A stretch of DNA of 64,000 nt from Marinobacterium arenosum (lineage in GTDB: Bacteria > Pseudomonadota > Gammaproteobacteria > Pseudomonadales > Balneatricaceae). The DNA is taken from positions 1-64,000 of the forward strand of contig NZ_JAILYN010000006.1 in the NCBI RefSeq assembly GCF_019795155.1, in the 5' to 3' direction. Positions 19,201-28,111 of the stretch are shown one piece after another. The translations under genes and the position numbers were made by a program. Positions within the stretch are counted from its first letter, which is position 1. Each line of letters starts with the position of its first letter. The notes below the pieces were generated by a model. That model was given only the letters and a program-made list of their open reading frames with translations. It was not told the DNA's origin and made no database searches.

Positions 19201-19328
19201 ACTGCAGTCACTCCTCCACGGTGGCTTGCAGTCAGTCCAGAGAGGTTCTTCGTGCAGAACCTCATTTTGCTCCGCTTTGGCAGGGGGCGTCCGGTTTTGC
19301 AGCAAACGAACCGGGCGCCCATTTTTTA
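19201..19328 (+). ncRNA. Candidate structured RNA: three hairpins ending in a terminator
   Basis: Three consecutive hairpins follow the sigma54-type promoter. Hairpin 1 (19201-19232) pairs ACTGCAGTCAC with GTGGCTTGCAGT (one bulge). Hairpin 2 (19242-19263) pairs GAGGTTC with GAACCTC around an eight-base loop. Hairpin 3 (19285-19320) is a 12-bp stem GGGCGTCCGGTT/AACCGGGCGCCC followed by six T. The predicted transcript is about 127 nt. It could be a free-standing small RNA or an attenuator leader for the GNAT gene that starts 180 bp later. I do not recognise a known Rfam-type family; no CA-rich Crc/Hfq motif of the CrcZ type is present. Confidence 0.5.
19285..19327 (+). terminator. Terminator closing the candidate RNA
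   Basis: A 12-bp GC-rich stem (19285-19296 with 19309-19320, one G-T pair) is followed by a run of T at 19322-19327. Confidence 0.85.
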
Positions 19329-19508
19329 TGCGGCTACGCGCGGCGCGCCACGCGAACCACGCGCTCTGGCAACAACCGCCCCCAGGTAGACTGGCGAAGA
19401 ACGACGCCCCACTCCCCAGTACTGGCCCACATTCCACCAAGCGTTTACCATGCCATCGGCCAACCACTCCGGTCATCAGTTGTTACACACTTACCAAGGA
19501 TGAACACA

Positions 19509-19961
19509 ATGCACACTCAGGGACCCGCAATGCAGGTATCAGCTGTAAACAAAGATGAGTATCCGGTGCTGGTCGATCTCTGGGAGGCCTCGGTGCGAAC
19601 GACCCACGATTTCCTGTCGGAGAGCGATATCCAGTTTTACAAGCCGTTGATCCTGGAACAGTACCTCGATGCGGTCGAGCTGCGCGTCGCCCGAGACCCG
19701 TCCGGCAAGATTCTGGGCTTTATCGGTGTTGCCAGCGGCAATATCGAGATGCTGTTTATCGCGCCCGAACACCGCCACCAGGGGATCGGCAGACTGCTGG
19801 TCGAGCATGTCCGAGTTAATTTTGCGGCGAAAAAAGTGGATGTGAACGAACAGAACCCGCAGGCGGTCGCGTTCTACAAACAGCTGGGGTTCCGCGAAGT
19901 CGGCCGTTCGCCACTCGACGGCATGGGCAAGCCATTCCCGCTGCTGCACCTGACGCTCTAA
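19509..19961 (+). CDS. GNAT-family N-acetyltransferase (YjaB-like)
   Basis: This 150-aa protein has the GNAT core: IEMLFIAPEHRHQGIGRLLVEHV contains the acetyl-CoA-binding R/Q-x-x-G-x-G/A pattern (motif A), and the C-terminal AVAFYKQLGFREVGRS is motif B. The N-terminus LWEASVRTTHDFL resembles E. coli YjaB. ATG 19509 is chosen because AAGGA lies eight bases before it; ATG 19500 and 19530 are also in frame. The acyl acceptor is unknown. It lies downstream of the hairpin RNA at 19201-19328, whose termination may control it. Confidence 0.85.
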   Translation: MHTQGPAMQVSAVNKDEYPVLVDLWEASVRTTHDFLSESDIQFYKPLILEQYLDAVELRVARDPSGKILGFIGVASGNIEMLFIAPEHRHQGIGRLLVEHVRVNFAAKKVDVNEQNPQAVAFYKQLGFREVGRSPLDGMGKPFPLLHLTL

Positions 19962-19994
19962 CAGGCAGTTTTTCTACAGCCTGCAAAGCCCCGC

Positions 19995-20429
<435 letters not shown>

Positions 20430-20635
20430 GGCATCCTCCCTCGGCTCAGGCCATTTATCCTGATGATAGTTGCTGCAACGGTTTCCAGAGTCACCGCAGA
20501 CTGCTCAATCTGGTGCAATACCCCGCCGCACTGCACCATCGACGCGCATTTTTTTTGTACCCGCCCCCCGTCCAGTGGCTAACCGAACTCGCACAAAAGC
20601 ACCTAACCTGTTGTTAATAAAAGAAATAAAAAAAA

Positions 20636-20651
20636 TGGCACGCCATCTGCT
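20636..20651 (+). promoter_or_regulatory. Sigma54 promoter of the nitrite reductase operon
   Basis: TGGCACGCCATCTGCT matches the sigma54 consensus: GG at 20637-20638 and GC at 20649-20650, ten bases apart, preceded by an A-rich tract. Assimilatory nitrate/nitrite operons are often sigma54/NtrC dependent. The predicted start is near 20661, so the transcript carries a leader of about 115 nt before the first gene. Confidence 0.75.
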
Positions 20652-20681
20652 TTAGAGAGATCGACAAGCAAGTTCGAACAA

Positions 20682-20736
20682 AGGCGTTCAACTCCTACCC
20701 CTCCCTCACCCGGGGTAGCTGTTGAGCGCCTTTTTT
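20682..20736 (+). terminator. Attenuator hairpin in the nitrite reductase leader
   Basis: AGGCGTTCAAC..CTACCCC pairs with GGGGTAG..GTTGAGCGCCT (20682-20731), giving an almost continuous 18-bp stem followed by TTTTTT. It lies between the sigma54 promoter and the first gene, so most transcripts would stop unless antitermination occurs. This is the layout of nas leaders controlled by ANTAR-type antiterminators NasR/NasT in response to nitrate or nitrite. I did not find an unambiguous pair of ANTAR hexaloops. Confidence 0.75.
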
Positions 20737-20777
20737 GTTTGTCAGCAAGCGAATTCAAGACAGGCGGGAACAGACCC

Positions 20778-22112
20778 ATGGCAAAAGAACATCTGATCAT
20801 CATCGGCAACGGCATGGCCGCCGGCCGCCTGCTGGGGGAGATTCTCGAGCGTGACGCCGACCGCTACCGGATCAGCCTGTTCGGCGACGAGCCGCACGGC
20901 AACTATAACCGCATCATGCTATCGCCGGTGCTGGCCGGCGAGATGAGCGCCGACGAGATCATGCTGAACCCGCTCGACTGGTATGCCAAGCATGGCATCG
21001 AGCTGTACAGCGGCGATCCGGTGGTCGAGATCGACCGCGCCAGCCAGCAGGTATTCAGCGCCTCCGGCCGTTGCCTGAACTACGACAAGCTGGTGATCGC
21101 CACCGGTTCCTCACCGCTGCTGCCGGCCGGTACGCCGAACGACCTGGAGGGCGTGCTGAGCTTCCGTACGCTGGGCGATGTGGCAGCCATTAAACAGGCC
21201 GCCGAGCACTGCCGCCATGCGCTGGTGATCGGCGGCGGCCTGCTGGGACTGGAAGCGGCCTACGGACTGCGCCAGAGCGGTTGCGACGTCACGGTATTGC
21301 ACCGCGGCGAGTGGCTGCTGAACCGCCAGCTGGACGAAGCGGCGGCCGGTCTGCTGGCCGATGAACTGAAAGGCCGCGGCATCGACCTGCGCCTGGATGC
21401 CGAAGCCGAGCGCTTTATCGGCAACGACCGCATCGCCGCCGTGCATCTGAATGACGGCAGCACGCTCAATGTACAGCTGGTGGTGATCGCCATCGGCATC
21501 AGCCCCAACGCCGGCCTGGCGCGCCGCGCAGGGCTCGCCTGCGAGCGCGGCATCCTGGTCGACGAACAGCTGCAGAGCAGCGATCCGGCGATCTACGCGC
21601 TGGGCGAATGCTGCCAGTTCGACGGCCAGACCTTCGGCCTGGTGGCACCGATCTGGGACCAGACCCGGGTATTGGCCGACCAGCTGTGCGGCTTCAACGG
21701 CGCCCCCTACCGAGTACGCCCGACCGCCACCAAGTTGAAGGTGTCCGGCATCGACCTGTTCTCGGCCGGCGAATTCATCAGCCGACCGGAGTACGACAGC
21801 CAGGTCTATCGCGACCCGGAGCTGGGCCACTACCGCAAGCTGCTGTTTCACGGCCGCCGACTGGTCGGCGCCGTGCTGTACGGCGACGTGGCCGACGGCA
21901 ACCAGTATTTCGAACTGATCGAACAGCAGGCCGATGTCGAGGAATTGCGCCCGTGGCTGATGTTCGGCGTCGAGTTCGCCCGCCAGCAGGCGGCACGTTT
22001 TTCGACCGCTGCACCGGTATCCGAACCGGTGGCGGTCTCTTCAGAGTCATTCTCGCCGATCCATAACAACAATATCCCGGCGACCACCCGCCCGACAGGA
22101 GCAACCCTATGA
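20778..22112 (+). CDS. NAD(P)/FAD-dependent oxidoreductase of the nitrite reductase operon
   Basis: This 444-aa protein is a two-dinucleotide-binding flavoprotein like the N-terminal half of NirB and like rubredoxin reductases. The FAD site is IIIGNGMAAGRLL (residues 8-20), the NAD(P)H site is VIGGGLLGLEAAYGL, and the second FAD motif is IYALGECCQF. It has no C-terminal BFD Fe-S domain. ATG 20778 is chosen over an in-frame ATG 39 bases upstream because the family begins just before the IIIGNG fold. It overlaps nirB by ATGA. It may supply electrons to NirB or to an assimilatory nitrate reductase encoded elsewhere (NasB-like role). Confidence 0.85.
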   Translation: MAKEHLIIIGNGMAAGRLLGEILERDADRYRISLFGDEPHGNYNRIMLSPVLAGEMSADEIMLNPLDWYAKHGIELYSGDPVVEIDRASQQVFSASGRCLNYDKLVIATGSSPLLPAGTPNDLEGVLSFRTLGDVAAIKQAAEHCRHALVIGGGLLGLEAAYGLRQSGCDVTVLHRGEWLLNRQLDEAAAGLLADELKGRGIDLRLDAEAERFIGNDRIAAVHLNDGSTLNVQLVVIAIGISPNAGLARRAGLACERGILVDEQLQSSDPAIYALGECCQFDGQTFGLVAPIWDQTRVLADQLCGFNGAPYRVRPTATKLKVSGIDLFSAGEFISRPEYDSQVYRDPELGHYRKLLFHGRRLVGAVLYGDVADGNQYFELIEQQADVEELRPWLMFGVEFARQQAARFSTAAPVSEPVAVSSESFSPIHNNNIPATTRPTGATL

Positions 22113-24604
22113 GCAAGACAAAACTGGTAGTGATCGGCAACGGCATGGTCGGCCACCATTTCCTGGAAACCCTGGTGGAACGCGGCCACAGCGATAGTTA
22201 CGAGATCACCGTTTTCTGCGAGGAGCCGCGACTGGCCTACGACCGGGTCCACCTGAGCAGCTACTTCTCCGGCGCCAGCGCCGACGACCTGGCGATGGGC
22301 AAGCCGGAGCTGTACCGGCAGTGGGGGCTGAACGTGCGGCTCGGCGACAAGGTGGTCGGCATCGACCGCGAGCGCAAGACCGTCACCTCCCAGCATGGCG
22401 AGCTGATCACTTACGACAAGCTGGTGCTGGCCACCGGCTCCTACCCGTTCGTGCCGCCGGTGCCGGGCCATGACCGCGAGCACTGCCTGGTCTACCGCAC
22501 CATCGAGGACCTGGAAGCGATCAGTGCCAGCGCCGAGAACGCCAAGGTCGGCGTGGTGGTTGGCGGCGGTCTGCTCGGTCTGGAAGCGGCCAAGGCGTTG
22601 ACCGACCTGGGCCTGGAGACCCACGTGGTGGAGTTCGCACCGCGTCTGATGGCGGTGCAGCTGGACGAGGACGGCGGCGCGCTGCTGCGTCGCAAGATCG
22701 AGGGGCTGGGCGTGCAGGTACACACCGGCAAGAACACCCAGCTGATCGACGACGGCGAAAGCCATGTCCACCGCATGAACTTCGCCGACGGCGAGGCGCT
22801 GGAGACCGACCTGATCCTGTTCTCCGCCGGTATCCGGCCGCAGGACGAGCTGGCCCGCCAGAGCGGCCTGGAGATCGGCGAGCGCGGCGGCATCGTGGTC
22901 AACAGCAGCTGCCAGACCTCCGACCAGGATATCTACGCGATCGGCGAGTGCGCGCTGTGGAACGGCCGCATCTTCGGCCTGGTGGCCCCCGGTTACAGCA
23001 TGGCCAAAACAGTGGCCTCCCACCTGGCCGATGGCGACGAGCAGTTCCTCGGCGCCGACATGAGCACCAAATTGAAACTGCTGGGCGTCGATGTCGGCTC
23101 GATCGGCGACGCCCAGGGCCACACGCCGGGCGCCTTGAGCTACCGCTACAGCGACGATGCCGCCGAAGTTTACCGCCGCATCGTGGTATCGGCAGACGGC
23201 AAGCAGCTGCTCGGCGCGGTGCTGGTCGGCGACAACAGCCGCTACGACACCCTGCTGCAGTACGCGCTGAACGGCATCGAACTGCCGGCCGACCCGGCCA
23301 GCCTGATCCTGCCGGAGAGCAGCGGCGCCGGCGCGCCGACGCTGGGCCCCGACGCCCTGCCGGACAGCGCCACCCTCTGTTCCTGCCTGAACGTCAGCAA
23401 GGGCCAGGTCTGCTGCGCCATCGACAGCGGCGCCATCGACCTGGCCGGCGTCAAGGACGCCACCAAGGCCTCGACCGGCTGCGGCGGCTGTACCGCGTTG
23501 CTGAAGTCGGTGGTCGACAACGAGCTGGAAAAACGCGGCGTGGAGGTCAACACCGACCTCTGCGAGCACTTCGCTCACACCCGCGAGGAGCTGTACCACA
23601 TCGTCCGGATCGAGGGCATTCGCAGTTTCCGCGAGCTGCTGAGCAAGCACGGTAAGGGGCTGGGCTGCGATATCTGCAAGCCGGTCGCCGCATCGATCCT
23701 CGCCTCCTGCTGGAACGATCACATCATGGAGCCGCAGCATGTCAGCCTGCAGGACACCAACGACACCTTCATGGCCAATATGCAGAAGAACGGCACCTAC
23801 TCCATCGTGCCGCGGGTGCCGGGTGGCGAGATCACGCCGGACAAGCTGATCGTGCTGGGCGAAGTCGCCAAGGAATACGGCCTCTACACCAAGGTCACCG
23901 GCGGCCAGCGGATCGACCTGTTCGGTGCCCAGCTGCACCAGCTGCCGGAGATCTGGCAGAAGCTGATCGACGCCGGCTTCGAGACCGGCCACGCCTACGG
24001 CAAGTCGATGCGTACCGTGAAATCCTGCGTCGGCAGCACCTGGTGCCGCTACGGGGTGCAGGACTCGGTCGGCATGGCGATCCAGATCGAGCACCGCTAC
24101 AAGGGTCTGCGCGCGCCGCACAAGATCAAGTTCGCGGTATCCGGCTGCACCCGCGAGTGCGCCGAGGCGCAGAGCAAGGATATCGGCGTGATCGCCACCG
24201 AGAACGGCTGGAACCTCTACGTCTGCGGCAACGGCGGCATGCGGCCGCGCCACGCCGACCTGTTCGCCACCGACCTGGATGACGAAACGCTGATCAAGTA
24301 CATCGACCGGGTGCTGATGTTCTACATCAAGACCGCCGACCGGCTGCAGCGCACCTCGGTGTGGATGGAGAACCTGGAGGGCGGCCTCGACTACCTGCGC
24401 GAAGTGGTGATCGACGACAAGCTCGGCCTCGGCGAAGAGCTGGAAGCGCAGATGGCCCACATCGTCAGCCGCTACGAGTGCGAGTGGAAAGCCACCCTGG
24501 AAGACCCGGAAAAATTGAAGCGGTTCCGCACCTTCGTCAACGACGATGCCGCCGACCCGCAGATCGTCATGGTACAGGAGCGTGGCCAGCTGCGCCCCGC
24601 CTGA
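22109..24604 (+). CDS. nirB: Nitrite reductase (NAD(P)H) large subunit
   Basis: This 831-aa assimilatory enzyme reduces nitrite to ammonium with NAD(P)H. Domains in order: FAD/NAD(P)H reductase (1-400; VIGNGMVGHHFLE, VVGGGLLGLEAAKAL); BFD-like 2Fe-2S domain (about 423-475; CSCLNVSKGQ and STGCGGCTAL); ferredoxin-like half domains and the sirohaem/4Fe-4S site with Cys at about 639 and 645 (CVGSTWCRYG) and 679 and 683 (SGCTRECAE). Length is typical of NirB. It is coupled to the upstream flavoprotein and followed by nirD after 27 bp. Confidence 0.96.
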   Translation: MSKTKLVVIGNGMVGHHFLETLVERGHSDSYEITVFCEEPRLAYDRVHLSSYFSGASADDLAMGKPELYRQWGLNVRLGDKVVGIDRERKTVTSQHGELITYDKLVLATGSYPFVPPVPGHDREHCLVYRTIEDLEAISASAENAKVGVVVGGGLLGLEAAKALTDLGLETHVVEFAPRLMAVQLDEDGGALLRRKIEGLGVQVHTGKNTQLIDDGESHVHRMNFADGEALETDLILFSAGIRPQDELARQSGLEIGERGGIVVNSSCQTSDQDIYAIGECALWNGRIFGLVAPGYSMAKTVASHLADGDEQFLGADMSTKLKLLGVDVGSIGDAQGHTPGALSYRYSDDAAEVYRRIVVSADGKQLLGAVLVGDNSRYDTLLQYALNGIELPADPASLILPESSGAGAPTLGPDALPDSATLCSCLNVSKGQVCCAIDSGAIDLAGVKDATKASTGCGGCTALLKSVVDNELEKRGVEVNTDLCEHFAHTREELYHIVRIEGIRSFRELLSKHGKGLGCDICKPVAASILASCWNDHIMEPQHVSLQDTNDTFMANMQKNGTYSIVPRVPGGEITPDKLIVLGEVAKEYGLYTKVTGGQRIDLFGAQLHQLPEIWQKLIDAGFETGHAYGKSMRTVKSCVGSTWCRYGVQDSVGMAIQIEHRYKGLRAPHKIKFAVSGCTRECAEAQSKDIGVIATENGWNLYVCGNGGMRPRHADLFATDLDDETLIKYIDRVLMFYIKTADRLQRTSVWMENLEGGLDYLREVVIDDKLGLGEELEAQMAHIVSRYECEWKATLEDPEKLKRFRTFVNDDAADPQIVMVQERGQLRPA

Positions 24605-24631
24605 TCGTCCGATAGCCAAGGAGACTCGACT

Positions 24632-24982
24632 ATGAATGCCAAACTCGACCTGAAATGGAAACAACTCTGCGCGCTGGACGACCTGGTGCCCCACTCCGGC
24701 GTCGCCGCGCTGATCGACGGCCAGCAGATCGCGCTGTTCTACCTGCCGGACCAGCCGCGTCCGCTGTACGCGGTCAGCAACCACGACCCGGTGTCGGGCG
24801 CCAACGTGATCGCCCGTGGCCTGATCGGCGACCTGAAGGGCGAACCGATGGTCGCCTCGCCGCTCTACAAACAGCATTACCGGCTGCAGGACGGTGCCTG
24901 CCTGGAGCAGCCGGAGGTCGGCCTGACCACCTGGCCGGTACGGATCAACGACAAGACCGTAGAGATCGGATCAATGGACTGA
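24632..24982 (+). CDS. nirD: Nitrite reductase (NAD(P)H) small subunit
   Basis: This 116-aa NirD protein has a Rieske-like fold. In NirD the cluster ligands are generally absent, and here too no CxH/CxxH pair is visible, so this is a structural subunit rather than a Rieske carrier. Family features are IALFYLPDQPRPLYAVSNHDPVSGANVIARG and a C-terminal WPVRINDKTVEIGS. It ends the operon; a terminator follows at 25035. Confidence 0.93.
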   Translation: MNAKLDLKWKQLCALDDLVPHSGVAALIDGQQIALFYLPDQPRPLYAVSNHDPVSGANVIARGLIGDLKGEPMVASPLYKQHYRLQDGACLEQPEVGLTTWPVRINDKTVEIGSMD

Positions 24983-25034
24983 CGCGCTCATCAACCTGCC
25001 GCCTTTGGGCGTTTCCATCAATGAGCAAACTCCT

Positions 25035-25058
25035 GGCCGCCTTCGGGCGGTCTTTTTT
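25035..25058 (+). terminator. Terminator of nirBD operon
   Basis: GGCCGCC (25035-25041) pairs with GGGCGGTC across a TTCG-type loop, followed by TTTTTT at 25053-25058. Confidence 0.85.
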
Positions 25059-25128
25059 ATTGTCAGTTACCAGTGAACAGTTTCCAGCTGACAGTGACTC
25101 GGCAGCACAGCCCCATCGGGATACACCG

Positions 25129-26004
25129 CTACCGCGCCAACAGGAAACGGATCAACCGGTGGGTCAGGCTCTCCCGCGCCGCATTCGGCGGCCAGACCGC
25201 ATAGACACCCAGCGACTCGACGGTCCAGCCCGGCAGCGCCTCGACCAACCGGCCGCTGCGCAGCTCCGGTTCGATCAGGAAGGTCGGCGGCGACGCCAGC
25301 CCCAGCCCGGCGACCGCCAACTGACAGACCGCCTCCAGACTGTCGACCCGGATTCGCGGCTGGAAGTCGATCCGCTGGCTGTCACCGTCCCCGTTAACCA
25401 GCACCTTGCAATCGGGCCGCATCAGCAGGCCGATCCAGTCCCACCCGGCCAGCTCCGCCGGTTCCGTCACCGCCGACCGCTGTGCCACATAGCCGGGCGC
25501 CACCACCAGGCTGCGTTCGAGATCGAACAGCTTGCGGGCCTTCAACCCACTGTCGCTCAGGCGGCCAATGCGGATCGCCAGGTCGATGCCGTCGCGTACC
25601 AGGTCCTGCTGGGTATCGCTGAAACTGATCGTCAGCGCCACCTTCGGGTACTGCCTGGCAAAGGCGGCGATATCGCCGACCAAGGAACCACGCGCCAGCA
25701 TCGCCGGCACCGTGATGGACAACCGGCCAGCCGGCTCGGCGGAATTCTGTGCCATCGCGTTCAGCCCCTGCTCGGCGGCGGCCAGCACCGTCTTGGCGGA
25801 TTCGAACAGCCGCTCACCGTCATGGGTCAGCGACAGCCGTCGGGTCGAGCGGTACAGCAGCGCCACGCCCAGCCGCGTCTCCAGTTGGGCAACATGGTGG
25901 CTGACCACCGACGGCGACAACCCCAACTCGCGGGCGGCACCTCGGAAAGAGCCCGCCTCCACGGTTTTGGCGAAGATCGCCATCGATCTAAGCTCGTCAA
26001 TCAT
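25129..26004 (-). CDS. LysR-family transcriptional regulator
   Basis: This 291-aa regulator starts MIDELRSMAIFAKTVEAGSF with a winged helix (SFRGAARELGLSPSVVSHHVAQLETRLG, about 20-48) and continues with a periplasmic-binding-like effector domain (about 90-290). ATG 26004 is preferred over the TTG at 26016. It is divergent from the DUF2000 gene and the LysE exporter at 26157-27224, which are its likely targets. Its effector is unknown; LysE-type neighbours suggest an amino acid. Confidence 0.88.
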   Translation of the reverse strand: MIDELRSMAIFAKTVEAGSFRGAARELGLSPSVVSHHVAQLETRLGVALLYRSTRRLSLTHDGERLFESAKTVLAAAEQGLNAMAQNSAEPAGRLSITVPAMLARGSLVGDIAAFARQYPKVALTISFSDTQQDLVRDGIDLAIRIGRLSDSGLKARKLFDLERSLVVAPGYVAQRSAVTEPAELAGWDWIGLLMRPDCKVLVNGDGDSQRIDFQPRIRVDSLEAVCQLAVAGLGLASPPTFLIEPELRSGRLVEALPGWTVESLGVYAVWPPNAARESLTHRLIRFLLAR

Positions 26005-26156
26005 TAAAGACACCAATCATTAAAGCACCCAGCCGAACAGTTAATTCAGATTAACCCAGCTTATCACCGAATAGCGTTCGACCTATAGTCTCTGCATGGC
26101 CTGGTCTCCGATCAGCGCCGTTTTACCGCCCCAACCGCTGAACAGAGTAAATAGAA

Positions 26157-26570
26157 ATGTCCGAACAGAAATACGTGATCGTGATCGACCAGACGCTGCC
26201 GGCTGGCATTATCGCCAACACCGCCGCGGTGCTGTCGCTGAGTGTCGGCAAACTGTCGCCGGAGATCGTCGGTGACGATTTCCATGACGGCGAGGGACGA
26301 CCCCACCGGGGCATCACCACCCTGCCGGTGCCGGTGCTCAAGGGCTGCGCCGAATCGGTCAAACAGATGCGTGAATCGGCCCGGCAATACGAACCGGAGT
26401 TGATGGTGATCGACCTGGCCAGCGCCACCCGGACCAGCCGCAGCTATCAGGAGTACCAGGCGCAGATACAGGCCACCCCGACCGACCAGCTGGAATACCA
26501 GGGCATCGCGCTCTATGGCCCGAAAAAACTGGTCAACCGGCTGACCGGCAACCTGGGCCTGCTGCGCTAA
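26157..26570 (+). CDS. DUF2000 family protein
   Basis: This 137-aa protein matches the DUF2000 pattern: KYVIVIDQTLPAGIIANTAAVLSLSVG at the start, HRGITTLPVPVLKG in the middle and YQGIALYGPKKLVNRLTGNLGLLR at the end. DUF2000 proteins adopt a peptidyl-tRNA hydrolase II-like fold, but no activity is established. It lies divergent from a LysR gene and 27 bp before a LysE-family exporter, an arrangement that suggests shared regulation. Confidence 0.8.
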   Translation: MSEQKYVIVIDQTLPAGIIANTAAVLSLSVGKLSPEIVGDDFHDGEGRPHRGITTLPVPVLKGCAESVKQMRESARQYEPELMVIDLASATRTSRSYQEYQAQIQATPTDQLEYQGIALYGPKKLVNRLTGNLGLLR

Positions 26571-26597
26571 CGGAATCGCTGGATGGAGGAACAGAGA

Positions 26598-27224
26598 GTG
26601 CTGCTGAGTTTTGTGATCGCCAGTTGCGTGGTAACGCTGATGCCCGGCCCATCGATGATCATCGTGATGCTGAATGCCGCCCAGCGCGGCCTGTTATCGG
26701 GGGTGCAGACCGCCCTCGGGGTGGTGGTGGCCGACGCGCTGCTGCTGGTGCTGACCCTGTCCGGCATCGGCACCCTGCTGTACAGCTCGGCGATGGCTTT
26801 TTCGATACTGAAATGGGCCGGCGTATGTTTTTTGGTTTATCTGGGGATAAAGCAACTGGCTTTCCTGCCGCAGCCGGATGAACGCAATGAAACCGATCAC
26901 AACCAACCGGTCGCGGCCCCTCGCCGCCATGCATTTCTGCAGGGACTGGCGACCACCTTGCTGAACCCGAAGATCATCGGCTTCTTCGTGGCCTTCTTTC
27001 CGCAGTTTCTGGACCCTCAGCAGAGTATCGCCAGCCAGCTGCTATTGCTCGGCCCACTGTTCCTGCTAATCGTGTTTGTGATCCTGTGCGGCTACGCCCT
27101 GTTCGCGGTATCCGTAGGCAGCTTCATCGCCGGCCGGCGCAGTAAACTGGCCATCAAGAACGCCTCGGGCGCGGCGCTGATCGGTTGCGGCGTTTTAGCC
27201 GCAACCATGGAGCAGGGCAGCTGA
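26598..27224 (+). CDS. LysE/RhtB-family amino acid exporter
   Basis: This 208-aa inner-membrane protein of about six helices starts VLLSFVIASCVVTLMPGPSM, where the MPGP motif and the following MLNAAQRGLLSGVQTALG are typical of LysE/RhtB transporters. GTG 26598 is chosen because GGAGGA lies seven bases upstream; ATG 26583 is in frame but has a poor ribosome site. The family exports amino acids or their analogues (Lys, Thr, homoserine, Leu). A Lys/Asp-rich loop (about 95-115) separates the two halves. The LysR gene upstream probably controls it. Confidence 0.87.
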   Translation: MLLSFVIASCVVTLMPGPSMIIVMLNAAQRGLLSGVQTALGVVVADALLLVLTLSGIGTLLYSSAMAFSILKWAGVCFLVYLGIKQLAFLPQPDERNETDHNQPVAAPRRHAFLQGLATTLLNPKIIGFFVAFFPQFLDPQQSIASQLLLLGPLFLLIVFVILCGYALFAVSVGSFIAGRRSKLAIKNASGAALIGCGVLAATMEQGS

Positions 27225-27246
27225 GTTCGACAGTGTTAGATATTCC

Positions 27247-27671
27247 TGGCGCCTCGGGTGGCGCCCTACAAGGCCCGTGCTTCGTAGCAGCCCGCTCCGA
27301 GGGCGACAGGCCGCCGAGTTCTGCAATACCGCCGTGGGTCGCGGTCGGAGCCCGCTGCTACGGGGTATTACACTTCGTAGCAGCCCACTCTGTGGGCGAC
27401 CGGGCCGGCGATAAAACCAATCCGCTGCGACAGATGGCGCCCTACGGTGTGCCTACTCAGACCGTAAAAAACCATAAAAAAACATTAAAAACCGAAACCA
27501 AACCGCAGCAGCATAAACGCCGCCATCCCGCCGACGATGGTGGTCAGCAGATCGCGCCGAACCAGCGCCACCAGCACCAATGCCGCCAGCAGCCAGGGGT
27601 TGGTCGGGCTGAGCCAGAGCTCGCCCTGCGGCATCAGCACCGCCGGCACGATGATCGCAGTCAGCACCGCC
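27247..27671. repeat. Tandem duplication, copy 1 (intergenic repeat plus azlD 3' fragment)
   Basis: This block is repeated at 27680-28111 with a shift of 433-440 bases. It contains GTAGCAGCCCGCTCCGAGGGCGAC-like palindromic intergenic units and then the last about 60 codons of azlD. The copies differ by a few point changes, a 6-bp indel inside the azlD part, and a 1-bp indel in an A run. Confidence 0.9.
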
Positions 27672-27675
27672 TGCG
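27485..27675 (-). pseudogene. azlD 3'-end duplicate (fragment)
   Basis: The minus-strand frame reads MLTAIIVPAVLMPQGELWLS through to GGMAAFMLLRFGFGF, matching the last 60 residues of AzlD at 27919 except for a two-residue deletion (LVLVAL for LVAVLVAL) and the final residue. The first 45 codons are missing; the sequence joins the intergenic repeat instead. It is a by-product of the tandem duplication and is not expected to work. Confidence 0.85.
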
Positions 27676-27679
27676 GCGG

Positions 27680-28111
27680 TGGCGCCTCGGGTGGCGCCCT
27701 ACAAGGCCCGTGCTTCGTAGCAGCCCGCTCCGAGGGCGACAGGCCGCCGAGTTCTGCAATACCACCGTGGGTCGCGGTCGGAGCCCGCTGCTACGGGGTA
27801 TTACACTTCGTAGCAGCCCACTCTGTGGGCGACCGGGCCGGCGATAAAACCAATCCGCAGCGACAGATGGCGCCCTACGGTGTGCCTACTCAGACCGCAA
27901 AAAAACCATAAAAAACGATTAAAGCCCGAAACCAAACCGCAGCAGCATAAACGCCGCCATGCCGCCGACGATGGTGGTCAGCAGGTCGCGCCGAACCAGC
28001 GCCACCAGCACCGCCACCAGCGCCGCCAGCAACCAGGGGTTGGTCGGGCTGAGCCAGAGCTCGCCCTGCGGCATCAGCACCGCCGGCACGATAATCGCGG
28101 TCAGTACCGCC
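27680..28111. repeat. Tandem duplication, copy 2 (intergenic repeat plus azlD 3' end)
   Basis: This second copy of the 27247-27671 block includes the 3' end of the intact azlD. Inside each copy, CTTCGTAGCAGCCC appears twice, so the unit is itself made from a smaller dispersed repeat. A related GC-rich palindrome occurs at about 45255-45300. Confidence 0.9.

Noticed and set aside
21848-24877. A 1,009-codon open frame opposite nirB/nirD, and an 802-codon frame opposite pheT (8265-10673)
   Set aside because: Both lie antisense to well-identified enzymes; high GC at third positions removes stops on the opposite strand. Their translations are low-complexity (Arg, Gln, Val, His, Leu) and match no family.
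27247-28111. The repeated block as a CRISPR array
   Set aside because: Only two large copies, in direct contact, with part of a protein gene inside; no short repeat-spacer pattern and no cas genes.
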